Below are positions 45,158 through 53,238 of a stretch of DNA of 64,000 bases, piece by piece (positions within the stretch are counted from its first letter, which is position 1; each line of letters starts with the position of its first letter). Where the stretch lies: the NCBI GenBank assembly GCA_044238605.1, contig JBIICY010000008.1, forward strand, positions 29,464 through 93,463, given 5' to 3'. The translations under genes were made by a program, and so were the position numbers. Below the pieces are notes generated by a model. The model did no database searches, was not told the origin of the DNA, and was given only the letters and a program-made list of their open reading frames with translations. The stretch is from UBA10438 sp044238605. GTDB taxonomy: Bacteria > Bacteroidota > Ignavibacteria > Kapaibacteriales > Kapaibacteriaceae.

Positions 45158-46525
45158 CTACTCAACGAACACCGTAGCAGTTCTGCGCCTGCCGTTCCGG
45201 TCGAGAGTGATGAGATACAAGCCCCTTTCTGAAGGAGCTTGCATGCGCAGATCAGTGCTTGCTTCTGCAATACCAGCTTGTTGCACACACCGCCCTAGCA
45301 TGTTATACATCGAAACTGTGCCTGAGCTGGCTGGCGCGCCTCTGTCATGCAGGATGATAGCTTCGCGGTCACAATGTACATCGAATGACTCTCCATCATC
45401 AGCTGATGCAATGCTGGACAACTCATCTTCATACACATACAGTCCGGGCGTTGTAGCAAAGTACACGCGCTTAGTTACCTCATCGCATCGGATTACCCAG
45501 ACGTTACGAATTGTATCGTCCAGTTCGTTTTTGCCCCATGGGATATCTGTAACCTGTGACCATGTAGCACCGCCGTCTGGTGAGCGATAGACAAGACCAT
45601 CGCCCTTGATAATCGTGGCGGAATTATTGATCCGAAAGCCCCCGATAAACACCTCGTCCTTGCCGTTGCGCTCGCGCACGTCAACAGCCCAGAAGCTTGT
45701 GTCGGCAAAGCCTATGCGGTCCCAGGTAAGCCCGCCATCTGTAGTCTTAAGCACCCCTCCGTTACCGCTGATCTTTGTTTCGAGAGTAATGGCAACGACA
45801 GCGTATCCGGTAAGGGGCTCCCGCGGCGAGAACACGATCTTGGGGATCTCCGAATCGTCGGCAATAATGTTTAGCCTGCCACCGACTACAGGCACACGAT
45901 TCCAGGTAACACCGCGGTCTGAGGAGCGCAGCATAACACCACCCTTGGCACCAACGTAGAGAATATTTGTACTGTCGGGACGTATCGTAATCGTGCACAA
46001 ACGGGACGTAAAGGCCGATGGGATTGCGCTGATACTATCCCATGTAGCACCGTTATCGGTACTCTTCCATATGCCGTTGTTTTGGACGCCGCGCGCGGCG
46101 TACCAGGTGCCGGGTGATGAGGGGTCTTCAACAATGGCCTCCGAGATGAACCACATCTTGGCGTTGTTGGAGTCGTTCAACACGCGATCAAACGATTGTC
46201 CGCTATTTGAAGACCGCCGAATCCCATCAAAGAAATAGCCCCCTGCAAGGATAACCGATGTATCTGCTCGTGAGACTCCTACCGAGGTAATTGAGTTGGG
46301 TACGCCGAGATCTCCCATCTCCACCGTGTACCACGTCTTGCCCATATCGTTTGAGCGAAGAAGCTGATTGGCCCAGTTGCCAATGTAGAGTTTGCGTGGG
46401 TCGTTTGGATTAAGGACTACCGTATGCGACAGAAACGGATGCACTACGCGCCATGTCTGAGCATACGAAGGCAGGCACATGCTCATGCCGCAGAGTGCAA
46501 GCAGAAAGAGGGAAGAGCGAATCAT
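45158..46525 (-). CDS. Secreted Asp-box propeller protein with T9SS tail (paralogue 1)
   Basis: A 455-residue secreted protein with a signal peptide (about 1-22, S-Y-A-Q). At least six Asp-box repeats occur, such as S-N-D-M-G-K-T-W, S-T-D-N-G-A-T-W and T-T-D-G-G-L-T-W. A T9SS-like tail ends M-L-G-R…T-V-F-V-E. Repeat order, spacing and length match the adjacent gene at 46522-47868 along the whole protein, so the two are tandem duplicates. Its ATG overlaps that gene's stop by 4 bases. No catalytic residues are recognised; a binding or adhesion role is plausible but unproven. Confidence 0.82.
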   Translation of the reverse strand: MIRSSLFLLALCGMSMCLPSYAQTWRVVHPFLSHTVVLNPNDPRKLYIGNWANQLLRSNDMGKTWYTVEMGDLGVPNSITSVGVSRADTSVILAGGYFFDGIRRSSNSGQSFDRVLNDSNNAKMWFISEAIVEDPSSPGTWYAARGVQNNGIWKSTDNGATWDSISAIPSAFTSRLCTITIRPDSTNILYVGAKGGVMLRSSDRGVTWNRVPVVGGRLNIIADDSEIPKIVFSPREPLTGYAVVAITLETKISGNGGVLKTTDGGLTWDRIGFADTSFWAVDVRERNGKDEVFIGGFRINNSATIIKGDGLVYRSPDGGATWSQVTDIPWGKNELDDTIRNVWVIRCDEVTKRVYFATTPGLYVYEDELSSIASADDGESFDVHCDREAIILHDRGAPASSGTVSMYNMLGRCVQQAGIAEASTDLRMQAPSERGLYLITLDRNGRRRTATVFVE

Positions 46526-47868
46526 CGGATGATCAGCGTAGATGTCCTTGAGGTTGCAGTATAGGCACCAGCTACATAGACGCCAGTTGCATAGGAAGAC
46601 ATATCAACTGCGTGAAGACCACTGCCAGCGATCGTTGTTCGGAGAAGTTCGCGGCCTTCAAGCGAGCAGACAACGACGTGTACGGCCTCATCTACATCAG
46701 AGCGAACAAGCAGTGTTGCACCTTGTTGTCTCATCGAGACAGGAGATGTTGCATTCGTAGCCGACGTTACCGATGTAACTGCAGTACTTCGGTAGGCTCC
46801 AACTTCTGTTGCAACGAATACTTCTGCCGGGCCATCAGTCTGGGTGACTGCAAAGCCCCATACATTGGCAACAACTTCGCCGAGTTCATTTTCCAGCCAT
46901 GGTACCTCTGAGAGGTCCTGCCAGGTATTGCCTCCATCAGCGGAGCGATAGATCAGTGAGTCTCCGCGAACTCCTGCACCCGAGCCAAGTATCTCTGCGC
47001 CTCCAACAAAGATCTCGTCGCCGTTGTTCGTTCCGCGCACTTCGAGAGCATTCAGCGACGTGTCTCTGAACTTCATGAGTTGCCAGGTTAGGCCGTAATC
47101 ATCACTATAGTGAAGGCCGCCGTTTCCAACATTGCCCACGAGTGACGTAGCATACACGCGACCACGAACGGTAGGACTCCACCGAATCTGCGAACCGTCA
47201 GCAAAAGGGTGAGTGCCGAGGGCATATTGAGTTGACTTCCACGTCTTGCCACCGTCCGTTGAGCGGTGAATCGCAGTTCTGCGTCCGGTAATGAGCACGA
47301 TATTCGAACTATCCGGAACCGGACAGACAGATATTGCACGCAAACGAGCACTTGCGTCAAGATCTGGAACAGTGCTAAGTAGCTCCCATGCTTCCCCTGC
47401 ATCTACAGAACGATACACCTCTGTTGGAGTGCTTCGAACAGCATAAATCGTATCCGGTTGCCCAGGGTGAAATGCGATGCTACCACTGGAAGCAATTTCA
47501 AAGCGAAATCCGATTGGATCTGCAAGCACATTGCTCCACGTTGCACCGGCATCAGTTGTGCGGTCGATTCCAGTAAACCCAATGCCCCCTGCAAGGATCA
47601 CGGCCGTATCACGCGGGTGATAGACGAGCGCAGAAATCTGCGACGTACCTCCGAGATCACCGATGGAAAGCTCAAGCCACGTAGAACCACCATCAATTGA
47701 GGAGAGGAAACCACGTGAGTAGTTACCTGCGATCATAGACTTTGGATTCAGCGGATTCGTAGCGATGGAGAACACTGCGCGCTGTGGAACGGCCAGGTAC
47801 CACTCCTGGGCAACAGCGGAGATTGAACAAACCACAAGAGCTGCCAGAACTGTGTACTTCTTGAGCAT
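46522..47868 (-). CDS. Secreted Asp-box propeller protein with T9SS tail (paralogue 2)
   Basis: A 448-residue secreted protein. The start at 47868 is chosen to give the signal peptide M-L-K-K-Y-T-V-L-A-A-L ending A-V-A-Q. Asp-box repeats (S-I-D-G-G-S-T-W, T-T-D-A-G-A-T-W, S-T-D-G-G-K-T-W, S-A-D-G-G-N-T-W) align one for one with those of the downstream paralogue, including the shared phrase D-T-x-V-I-L-A-G-G. The tail ends S-T-L-I-I-R, typical of a T9SS domain. It overlaps the next gene as ATGA and is probably the first gene of a three-gene unit. Confidence 0.82.
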   Translation of the reverse strand: MLKKYTVLAALVVCSISAVAQEWYLAVPQRAVFSIATNPLNPKSMIAGNYSRGFLSSIDGGSTWLELSIGDLGGTSQISALVYHPRDTAVILAGGIGFTGIDRTTDAGATWSNVLADPIGFRFEIASSGSIAFHPGQPDTIYAVRSTPTEVYRSVDAGEAWELLSTVPDLDASARLRAISVCPVPDSSNIVLITGRRTAIHRSTDGGKTWKSTQYALGTHPFADGSQIRWSPTVRGRVYATSLVGNVGNGGLHYSDDYGLTWQLMKFRDTSLNALEVRGTNNGDEIFVGGAEILGSGAGVRGDSLIYRSADGGNTWQDLSEVPWLENELGEVVANVWGFAVTQTDGPAEVFVATEVGAYRSTAVTSVTSATNATSPVSMRQQGATLLVRSDVDEAVHVVVCSLEGRELLRTTIAGSGLHAVDMSSYATGVYVAGAYTATSRTSTLIIR

Positions 47869-47888
47869 CAGGAATATCTCCAATTCAC

Positions 47889-47921
47889 GAAAAAGGGGGA
47901 ACCGGCATAGCCGATTCCCCC
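47889..47921 (-). terminator. Terminator after the 668-residue T9SS protein gene
   Basis: On the minus strand GGGGGAA (from 47921) pairs with TTCCCCC (to 47895) around a CGG/CCG inner stem, followed by TTTTT. It separates the gene ending at 47949 from the Asp-box gene starting at 47868. Confidence 0.85.
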
Positions 47922-47948
47922 AAGTATACGAAGACTTACCGTGTTGTG

Positions 47949-49955
47949 TTATCGAACAACAACAAACTGCTTTGTTGTGCGAACACCGTTCACAACAAGC
48001 GCAAGTGTATAGGTGCCAGAAGCATAGCTCGAGGCATCTACTGTTACGCCGTGAAGGCCTTGCTGGAGCTGCTGATTAAAGACAACTCCGAGGTTGTTAC
48101 CAACCATATCGAATACCTCAAGAGCAACCGTAGCTGGACGATCCAGTGTGAATGTTACTTCAGCTGAACCAGCAACTGGGTTTGGAGCGATGTTGTTGAA
48201 GCGGAAATCGTATGACTTCTCTTCATCTACACTTACTGTCTCGAGGTTGATCATTGCAAAGTCCATCGATGCACCGCTGTTGAAGATCAGCTGGTAGAGT
48301 GCCTTTGGAAGCAGACTCGTGATTGAGCCGGCATTTGATCCGAGGAGACGAAGTACCGGCACCTGCGTTAGGCTTGGAACAACATCGGGCATGTACGTGC
48401 GGAATGCATGATCAGCATCGTTTGTACAGTTGATAGGTGCTGACCATGTCTCGCTCGACATTTCACGGGTAGCAATGTACAGATCTGTATCAAAGTTGCT
48501 TGCGATTGGATCCACTTCGTTGTACTGACCAGCTGAAGGCTGCTCATATACGCGGGCTGCCGTGAACGTATTCTCACGCTCAGGGTTGATCTCGACGTAC
48601 TTCACGAGTAGATGCTTGCCGTCTGCTGTCTTTGCAACTTGTACTTCGTGCCCACGACCGTTGTCAGAAAGCGTAAGTGCTGGTGCACCAATTGCCTGTG
48701 AAATTGAGTCCTGAACAGAAACCATCCTGAAGCCGAACGATGCAAGTGGTGCAACTGGGCGCATCTTCCATGTACCGTTCTTATATGCTGCTTCTACGAT
48801 GTTGTAGGCAATGACTGTGTCGATCTGTGCTGGGTTGTCGGCATTCTTGATGCCTGTAGCAACGCGCATAAAGTATGAGAATGCATCATCGCCAGTGACG
48901 ATAAACGCACCGCCCTGATATGGGCTTTGTCCTGGCTGGAATGCGATATCTCCGCCGGTTGCCTTTGCGTACTCATCGAGGAGTGATGATGGCATTGTTA
49001 CGAAAGATGCCCATGTCTTGCCCTGGTCGGCAGATTTTGTGATCTGCACGCCACGAGTGTCGAGGTTGTCTGCACTGAAGTTATTGAAGGAGGCATACAG
49101 GTTGCCGGATTCATCGCCTTCAAGAAGAACAGGTGCGTTGTATGACGAACCAAGCTGCTCACTCGGACGCCACTTGTCACCAGCCCACTGCGCGGGGATG
49201 GTTGGAAATGTACCGAAATCTTCAACGATCAGATTGAAGTTGAAGTAGCCGTATGTACCATACTGCGCCGTCTCATCTGGGTTCAGCGTTCCTGCATAGT
49301 GAACCGCGCCTGATGTGTTGTCGCTGTAGAGATCGCCAAACTGTACTTCAAAGCCGCTTCCCGGACGATCTTGATCATTCATGATCATTTCGTAGGAACC
49401 AGCAGATGTGCGGTTCCAAAGGCTCATGCCGCCGTAAGAAAGCTGAGGCATTGGGTAGCGGATACCATAGATCGCTGTTGCGAACTTTGATGGGTCTGTA
49501 CCGCCGTCTGGGTTTACCCAGCCGAATATTGGCATACCGAAGAAAATGTCGCTAGTGCTTTGAACGATATCAAATGTCCATGACGTGCCGCTATTCGTAG
49601 AGCGCATCAAGCCGATTTCAACACCGCTGATCTGGCGGCTGGCATCGAATGTGGCCTTGTTACGGGAGAGGTTCAGCGACTTCGATACGGGATCGTACTT
49701 GAAGATGTCGTTCGATACCGTTCCGTATGGCCAGTAATGGAACTGACTACGAACGTCTGTGGTGAAAACGCGTCTGAACGTCGTGGCCTGCGTGCCTTCA
49801 TCAGCCTTTGCTGAAGGCTGTGGTGTAATATCGCCGGCTGTGACGCGTGTTGGGATTGATTCAGTACCCAGACGAGGCTGCGAAACAACCATCTTCTGAG
49901 CTGAACCTCCAACTGCCGCTGCAGCAAGCAGTGCACCAAGTAGAGCGTGCTTCAT
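47949..49955 (-). CDS. Secreted protein with sialidase/BNR-like repeats and T9SS tail
   Basis: A 668-residue secreted protein. The ATG at 49955 gives a signal peptide (about 1-20, ending G-S-A-Q) with TTGGAG upstream. Asp-box-like motifs occur (S-T-N-S-G-T-S-W, S-A-D-Q-G-K-T-W). The last 80 residues contain the classic P-N-P-V-A-G-S-A-E-V-T-F and S-Y-A-S-G-T-Y-T-L-A-L-V-V-N-G of T9SS type-A sorting domains, ending V-V-V-R. The bulk is beta-rich and otherwise unassigned. Codon use resembles that of the Omp28-like gene, suggesting strong expression. Confidence 0.8.
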   Translation of the reverse strand: MKHALLGALLAAAAVGGSAQKMVVSQPRLGTESIPTRVTAGDITPQPSAKADEGTQATTFRRVFTTDVRSQFHYWPYGTVSNDIFKYDPVSKSLNLSRNKATFDASRQISGVEIGLMRSTNSGTSWTFDIVQSTSDIFFGMPIFGWVNPDGGTDPSKFATAIYGIRYPMPQLSYGGMSLWNRTSAGSYEMIMNDQDRPGSGFEVQFGDLYSDNTSGAVHYAGTLNPDETAQYGTYGYFNFNLIVEDFGTFPTIPAQWAGDKWRPSEQLGSSYNAPVLLEGDESGNLYASFNNFSADNLDTRGVQITKSADQGKTWASFVTMPSSLLDEYAKATGGDIAFQPGQSPYQGGAFIVTGDDAFSYFMRVATGIKNADNPAQIDTVIAYNIVEAAYKNGTWKMRPVAPLASFGFRMVSVQDSISQAIGAPALTLSDNGRGHEVQVAKTADGKHLLVKYVEINPERENTFTAARVYEQPSAGQYNEVDPIASNFDTDLYIATREMSSETWSAPINCTNDADHAFRTYMPDVVPSLTQVPVLRLLGSNAGSITSLLPKALYQLIFNSGASMDFAMINLETVSVDEEKSYDFRFNNIAPNPVAGSAEVTFTLDRPATVALEVFDMVGNNLGVVFNQQLQQGLHGVTVDASSYASGTYTLALVVNGVRTTKQFVVVR

Positions 49956-50021
49956 GAGGTACTCCAATTGAACGGAAAAAGTGATTATCAAAGTGGACGT
50001 GAAAGATACGGGACATAGCGG

Positions 50022-50029
50022 TATTTTTG
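50022..50029 (+). promoter_or_regulatory. -7 element abutting apbC (leaderless-type)
   Basis: TATTTTTG is followed by three bases and then the ATG at 50033, the same geometry as at guaB. A normal start distance would place the transcript start at or next to the ATG. Confidence 0.5.
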
Positions 50030-50032
50030 TGC

Positions 50033-51115
50033 ATGAATCAAGAACATGTAGCTTCGTTACTCAGTAGCATTCAAGACCCAGATCTGGGCTCGTCACTCGG
50101 CCAGCTAGGTGCTGTCCATTCCGTCGAAGTTTCCGGAAATAAAGTCCGGGCATTTTTGGAGGTTGTTCCTCCACTTCACTGGATCGCCAAACGACTGGAT
50201 CATGACTGTAAGGCGATCATACTTGCCAACTATCCTGATGCTGAGGTTGAAATCCTCGTCCGTGAATCTCAAAATGCCTCAGCTGTCGGAAGAGTGTTCC
50301 CGGGTATCAAACATCTCATTGCCGTTTCGTCGGGCAAGGGTGGTGTTGGAAAGTCTACGGTTGCAGCAAACCTCGCTGCAGCTCTTGCACAGCGCGGTGC
50401 TCGCGTTGGGCTTCTAGATGCTGATATCTACGGGCCTTCGCAGCCCACGATGTATGGTATGGCAGATCAGCAGATGCGTGCTGAAAAATCACCCGAAGGT
50501 AAAGTGATCGGCTATCCCAATGAGGCCTACGGTGTCAAGGTGGCGTCTATTGGATTTGTGATGCAGCGTGATCAGGCGGCAATTCTGCGTGGTCCGATGC
50601 TGGCAGGGTACTTCAACATGCTCGTTGAACAGATCATGTGGGGGGACCTTGATTTTCTGATTTTCGACCTGCCTCCTGGCACCGGTGACATTCAGCTTAC
50701 ACTTACACAGCGGATACCGTTAACGGGTGCTGTTGTTGTTACCACGCCCCAGGAAATTGCGCTTGCCGATGTTCGCCGCTCAATTCAGATGTTCAACAAA
50801 GTGAACGTGAATGTTCTGGGCGTTGTAGAAAACATGAGCCACTTTATCCCGCCGGATATGCCGGACCGCAAGTACTATATCTTTGGTCAGGGCGGTGGTC
50901 AAGGCGTAGCTCAGGAATACGATGTACCGTTTCTCGGTGAAGTCCCGATTGATGTACGCATCCGAGAAGGGGCTGATTCGGGCTTCCCATTCGTTCTGGA
51001 TCCAGAGTCTGGTTCGCTAGGTGATGCGTTCCGCGAGCTCGCTCAACGTGTTGTGCAGCAGGTACGTAAGGCGCAGGCAGCATCCGGTTCACAGTCGGTA
51101 TCGATTGAACTGTGA
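50033..51115 (+). CDS. apbC: Mrp/NBP35-family iron-sulfur cluster carrier ATPase
   Basis: A 360-residue cytoplasmic P-loop protein that carries and delivers Fe-S clusters. An N-terminal DUF59/MIP18-like domain (about 5-75, with D-P-D-L-G-S-S-L) precedes the ATPase with the deviant Walker A S-G-K-G-G-V-G-K-S-T near 105. The D-A-D-I-Y-G-P-S-Q-P motif and F-D-L-P-P-G-T-G-D follow. The usual C-x-x-C near the C-terminus is not seen; the corresponding stretch reads N-M-S-H-F-I-P-P-D, so cluster ligation may differ. The ATG at 50033 follows a promoter element directly. The stop overlaps the Nfu-domain gene start (TGATG). Confidence 0.9.
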   Translation: MNQEHVASLLSSIQDPDLGSSLGQLGAVHSVEVSGNKVRAFLEVVPPLHWIAKRLDHDCKAIILANYPDAEVEILVRESQNASAVGRVFPGIKHLIAVSSGKGGVGKSTVAANLAAALAQRGARVGLLDADIYGPSQPTMYGMADQQMRAEKSPEGKVIGYPNEAYGVKVASIGFVMQRDQAAILRGPMLAGYFNMLVEQIMWGDLDFLIFDLPPGTGDIQLTLTQRIPLTGAVVVTTPQEIALADVRRSIQMFNKVNVNVLGVVENMSHFIPPDMPDRKYYIFGQGGGQGVAQEYDVPFLGEVPIDVRIREGADSGFPFVLDPESGSLGDAFRELAQRVVQQVRKAQAASGSQSVSIEL

Positions 51116-51351
51116 TGCAGGACATGCTCCAGCGTGTAGAAGTTGCTCTTCAGGAGGTTCGCCCCTTTCTCGAAGCCGACAAGGGCAATGTAGAGGTGGT
51201 GGGGTTTAATGAGCAAACCGGGGTTCTCGAACTGCGATTTGTGGGCGCCTGCAAGACATGCTCGATGTCTGCCATGACGCTGCGCGCCGGCATTGAACGG
51301 GCAATTCGAACACACATTCCAGAGATTCATCGCGTAGAAGCTGTTCAATAA
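51115..51351 (+). CDS. NifU C-terminal-domain (Nfu-type) scaffold protein
   Basis: A 78-residue Fe-S carrier consisting only of the Nfu domain. It has the L-E-A-D-K-G-N-V-E-V-V-G opening and the cluster-binding V-G-A-C-K-T-C-S-M-S motif. The ATG at 51115 overlaps the apbC stop by one base; a GTG at 51112 is the alternative start. The coupling to apbC suggests a shared role in cluster transfer, perhaps compensating for the missing CxxC in the ApbC partner. Confidence 0.9.
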   Translation: MQDMLQRVEVALQEVRPFLEADKGNVEVVGFNEQTGVLELRFVGACKTCSMSAMTLRAGIERAIRTHIPEIHRVEAVQ

Positions 51352-51352
51352 A

Positions 51353-51382
51353 TTGCTTCATTCAGAAAAGTTCGTATATTTG
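51353..51382 (+). promoter_or_regulatory. Promoter of the tRNA-Val/tRNA-Leu unit
   Basis: A TTG at 51353-51355 and TATATTTG at 51375-51382 are separated by 19 bases, matching the Bacteroidota -33/-7 layout. The first tRNA base follows 30 bases later. Confidence 0.65.
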
Positions 51383-51411
51383 TGGCTCATCTTTTGATGA
51401 GAACGTTTCTC

Positions 51412-51486
51412 GGGCAGTTAGCTCAGCTGGTTCAGAGCATCTGCCTTACAAGCAGAGGGTCGGGGGTTCAAATCCCTCACTGCCCA
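51412..51486 (+). tRNA. tRNA-Val (anticodon TAC)
   Basis: The acceptor stem GGGCAGT pairs with ACTGCCC. The anticodon stem TCTGC/GCAGA holds the loop CTTACAA, giving anticodon TAC (Val). The T-arm loop is TTCAAAT. The discriminator base is A; CCA is not encoded. Confidence 0.95.
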
Positions 51487-51492
51487 CACCGA

Positions 51493-51576
51493 GCAAGCGT
51501 GGCGGAACTGGCAGACGCACTGGACTCAAAATCCAGCGGGCTCAACCCCGTGCGGGTTCGACTCCCGCCGCTTGCA
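51493..51576 (+). tRNA. tRNA-Leu (anticodon CAA)
   Basis: The acceptor stem GCAAGCG pairs with CGCTTGC. The anticodon stem CTGGA/TCCAG holds loop CTCAAAA, giving anticodon CAA (Leu). A long class II variable arm (CGGGCTCAACCCCGTG) is present. It follows tRNA-Val by 6 bases. Confidence 0.95.
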
Positions 51577-51585
51577 CGTAGAATT

Positions 51586-51626
51586 ACGCCCTCGTGGTTA
51601 TTGGCCGCGAGGGCGTAGTTGTTTTT
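51586..51626 (+). terminator. Terminator after the tRNA pair
   Basis: The 9-bp arms ACGCCCTCG (51586-51594) and CGAGGGCGT (51608-51616) are followed by AGTTGTTTTT. Confidence 0.85.
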
Positions 51627-51685
51627 GCGTGAATCGGTCTGTGGTCAGTTGGGTATGCCTACCCATGGAGGCATTCGTACGAGCT

Positions 51686-51723
51686 AAAAAAAACGACCGT
51701 CATTAAGGGGGCAATGACGGTCG
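51686..51723 (-). terminator. Terminator of the nuoJ-nuoK-lipoprotein unit
   Basis: A perfect 11-bp stem CGACCGTCATT/AATGACGGTCG (51694-51704 with 51713-51723) is followed on the minus strand by eight T. It lies 104 bases past the lipoprotein stop. The stretch between them contains the perfect 10-bp palindrome GCGCTAGCGC (51758-51767) and no gene. Confidence 0.85.
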
Positions 51724-51827
51724 AAAAGGGGATAGGAAGAGCGGGGTGTGTGCCAGGGCGCTAGCGCGCTCGCCTGACTCTCTTCGTAGTAGCTTCAACA
51801 GGCAGGTACGTACGATAGTTCCCGCAC

Positions 51828-52334
51828 TTATCGAGAAACTGCGTTCGCTATGAGCGAGTCGGCATTTTCTTCATTATAACTGGTTGCGAAGTCGTCTGCC
51901 ATGCTTGCCGTTACGGTGCTGTTTTGCACAACAAAGAACGAAGGTAGCTGGCTCACCGTGAACAAAGACGCGTACGGTTGAGAGTCTGTAGTGTTCTTCA
52001 TTGACCAGATTTCTATGCGATCTGAGCTAACTCCTGCGGCCATGAGCGTTTTCATAACCTGAGGGAACATACGTTGTGTTCCGCGGCATGAGCATGCAGG
52101 ACGCACGAAGATGTAGACCTTCTTATCTGGAGATGCTGCCATCGAGACTTTGACGCGGTTCACATGAGTCGTGTCAGGTACATAACGATCCGTTTCAGCA
52201 ACGAACCACGTAAACCCGGGAGTCTGGGTTAGATCGATCATCGTAAGCTTCTGTGCTTCCGTCGATGGATCTGTGGTAGTTGTACAGCCTATTGCGATCG
52301 AGGCAATTGCAATGCATGCTAAAAGGATCTTCAT
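51828..52334 (-). CDS. Thioredoxin-fold lipoprotein with C-x-C motif
   Basis: A 168-residue lipoprotein with lipobox A-I-G-C (Cys17 in the chosen start at 52334). The body resembles a thioredoxin fold: strand V-Y-I-F-V-R-P, then A-C-S-C-R-G at the position of the redox helix, and S-Q-L-P-S-F-F-V-V supplying the cis-proline. The motif is C-x-C rather than C-x-x-C, so the reaction (disulfide exchange, metal handling or none) is uncertain. It begins 5 bases after nuoK and is probably cotranscribed with nuoJK, which hints at an envelope redox role. Confidence 0.65.
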   Translation of the reverse strand: MKILLACIAIASIAIGCTTTTDPSTEAQKLTMIDLTQTPGFTWFVAETDRYVPDTTHVNRVKVSMAASPDKKVYIFVRPACSCRGTQRMFPQVMKTLMAAGVSSDRIEIWSMKNTTDSQPYASLFTVSQLPSFFVVQNSTVTASMADDFATSYNEENADSLIANAVSR

Positions 52335-52339
52335 GGCTC

Positions 52340-52654
52340 TTACCACTTCATGATGTTGATTTCATCAACGTAGACTGTCTGCTTGTTCCGGAACAATGCC
52401 AGTACAATTGCCAAACCAACGGCTGCTTCTGCAGCTGCAACAGCCATGATGAAAAACACGAACATCTGTCCAGCGATGTTGCCGAGGTACGACGAGAATG
52501 CAACCATAGACAGATTTACGGCGTTCAGCATAAGCTCGAGCGACATAAAGATGATGATGGCATTGCGGCGTGTAACTACCCCTACAACGCCGATCACAAA
52601 GAGAACAGCTGAGAGGATGAGATAGTAATCTAGTGGGATGCTGGTAGGGATCAT
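52340..52654 (-). CDS. nuoK: NADH-quinone oxidoreductase subunit K
   Basis: A 104-residue membrane subunit of complex I with three transmembrane helices. It contains the conserved helix-2 segment F-M-S-L-E-L-M-L-N-A-V-N-L and the helix-3 A-A-A-E-A-A-V-G-L-A-I-V, including the two membrane glutamates of the proton path. Its ATG overlaps the nuoJ stop as ATGA. Confidence 0.97.
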   Translation of the reverse strand: MIPTSIPLDYYLILSAVLFVIGVVGVVTRRNAIIIFMSLELMLNAVNLSMVAFSSYLGNIAGQMFVFFIMAVAAAEAAVGLAIVLALFRNKQTVYVDEINIMKW

Positions 52655-53172
52655 GACTCTACTTCCTTCACGTGACGCTTTGCCAGAATAACTGCACCGA
52701 TCAGCGCTGCAAGCAGCAGGAGCGACACTGCCTCAAACGGGAAGATGTACTCAGTGAACAGTGTCTTGCCGATTGTAACTGTGCTGCCCATCGTGCTTGC
52801 ACTCTGATGCAGGGTGTTGTATCCTGTTGGTTTTGACAGCAAAACGCTGGCGATCATCACAGCAATAATGGCAGCCGATACCACCGTTATCGTTGTGCGT
52901 AGTGTGCGTGGCCCGGTCTGTTGAACTTCACGCCCAACGTTCAGGAGCATGATCACGAACACCACCAGAACCATGATAGCGCCTGCGTAGACCAGAACCT
53001 GTACAGCCGCTACGAATTGCGCCTGCAGCGTAAGGTATAAGCCCGTGAGCATGAAGAAATGTGCCACAAGAGACATGGCAGACGAAACCGGATTTTTGCG
53101 CGTTACGGTGAAGAGCGCCGAGACGATCGCACCGATGGCAAAAAGCGTGAATAAGACGACTTGGAGATTCAC
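52651..53172 (-). CDS. nuoJ: NADH-quinone oxidoreductase subunit J
   Basis: A 173-residue membrane subunit of complex I. Five hydrophobic helices are visible, with N-P-V-S-S-A-M-S-L-V in helix 2 and the conserved Q-V-L-V-Y-A-G-A-I-M-V-L-V-V-F-V-I-M-L-L of helix 3. It heads a short unit nuoJ-nuoK-lipoprotein with no nuoI upstream or nuoL downstream. Confidence 0.96.
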   Translation of the reverse strand: MNLQVVLFTLFAIGAIVSALFTVTRKNPVSSAMSLVAHFFMLTGLYLTLQAQFVAAVQVLVYAGAIMVLVVFVIMLLNVGREVQQTGPRTLRTTITVVSAAIIAVMIASVLLSKPTGYNTLHQSASTMGSTVTIGKTLFTEYIFPFEAVSLLLLAALIGAVILAKRHVKEVES

Positions 53173-53209
53173 CGCAGTCGACCCTGTTGTGGTAGTGAAA
53201 AATGTCCGT

Positions 53210-53238
53210 CAAATATACGAACGGTTCATCCCTCAAAA
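53210..53238 (-). promoter_or_regulatory. Promoter of the nuoJK unit
   Basis: On the minus strand TTTTG (53238 to 53234) lies 16 bases before TATATTTG (53217 to 53210), matching the Bacteroidota -33/-7 pattern. nuoJ starts 37 bases further. The element overlaps the last codons of the rel gene. Confidence 0.65.

Noticed and set aside
51412..51576. tRNA pair as an integration site with attached mobile element
   Set aside because: No integrase, no duplicated tRNA 3' end and no phage genes follow; only terminators and nuo genes.
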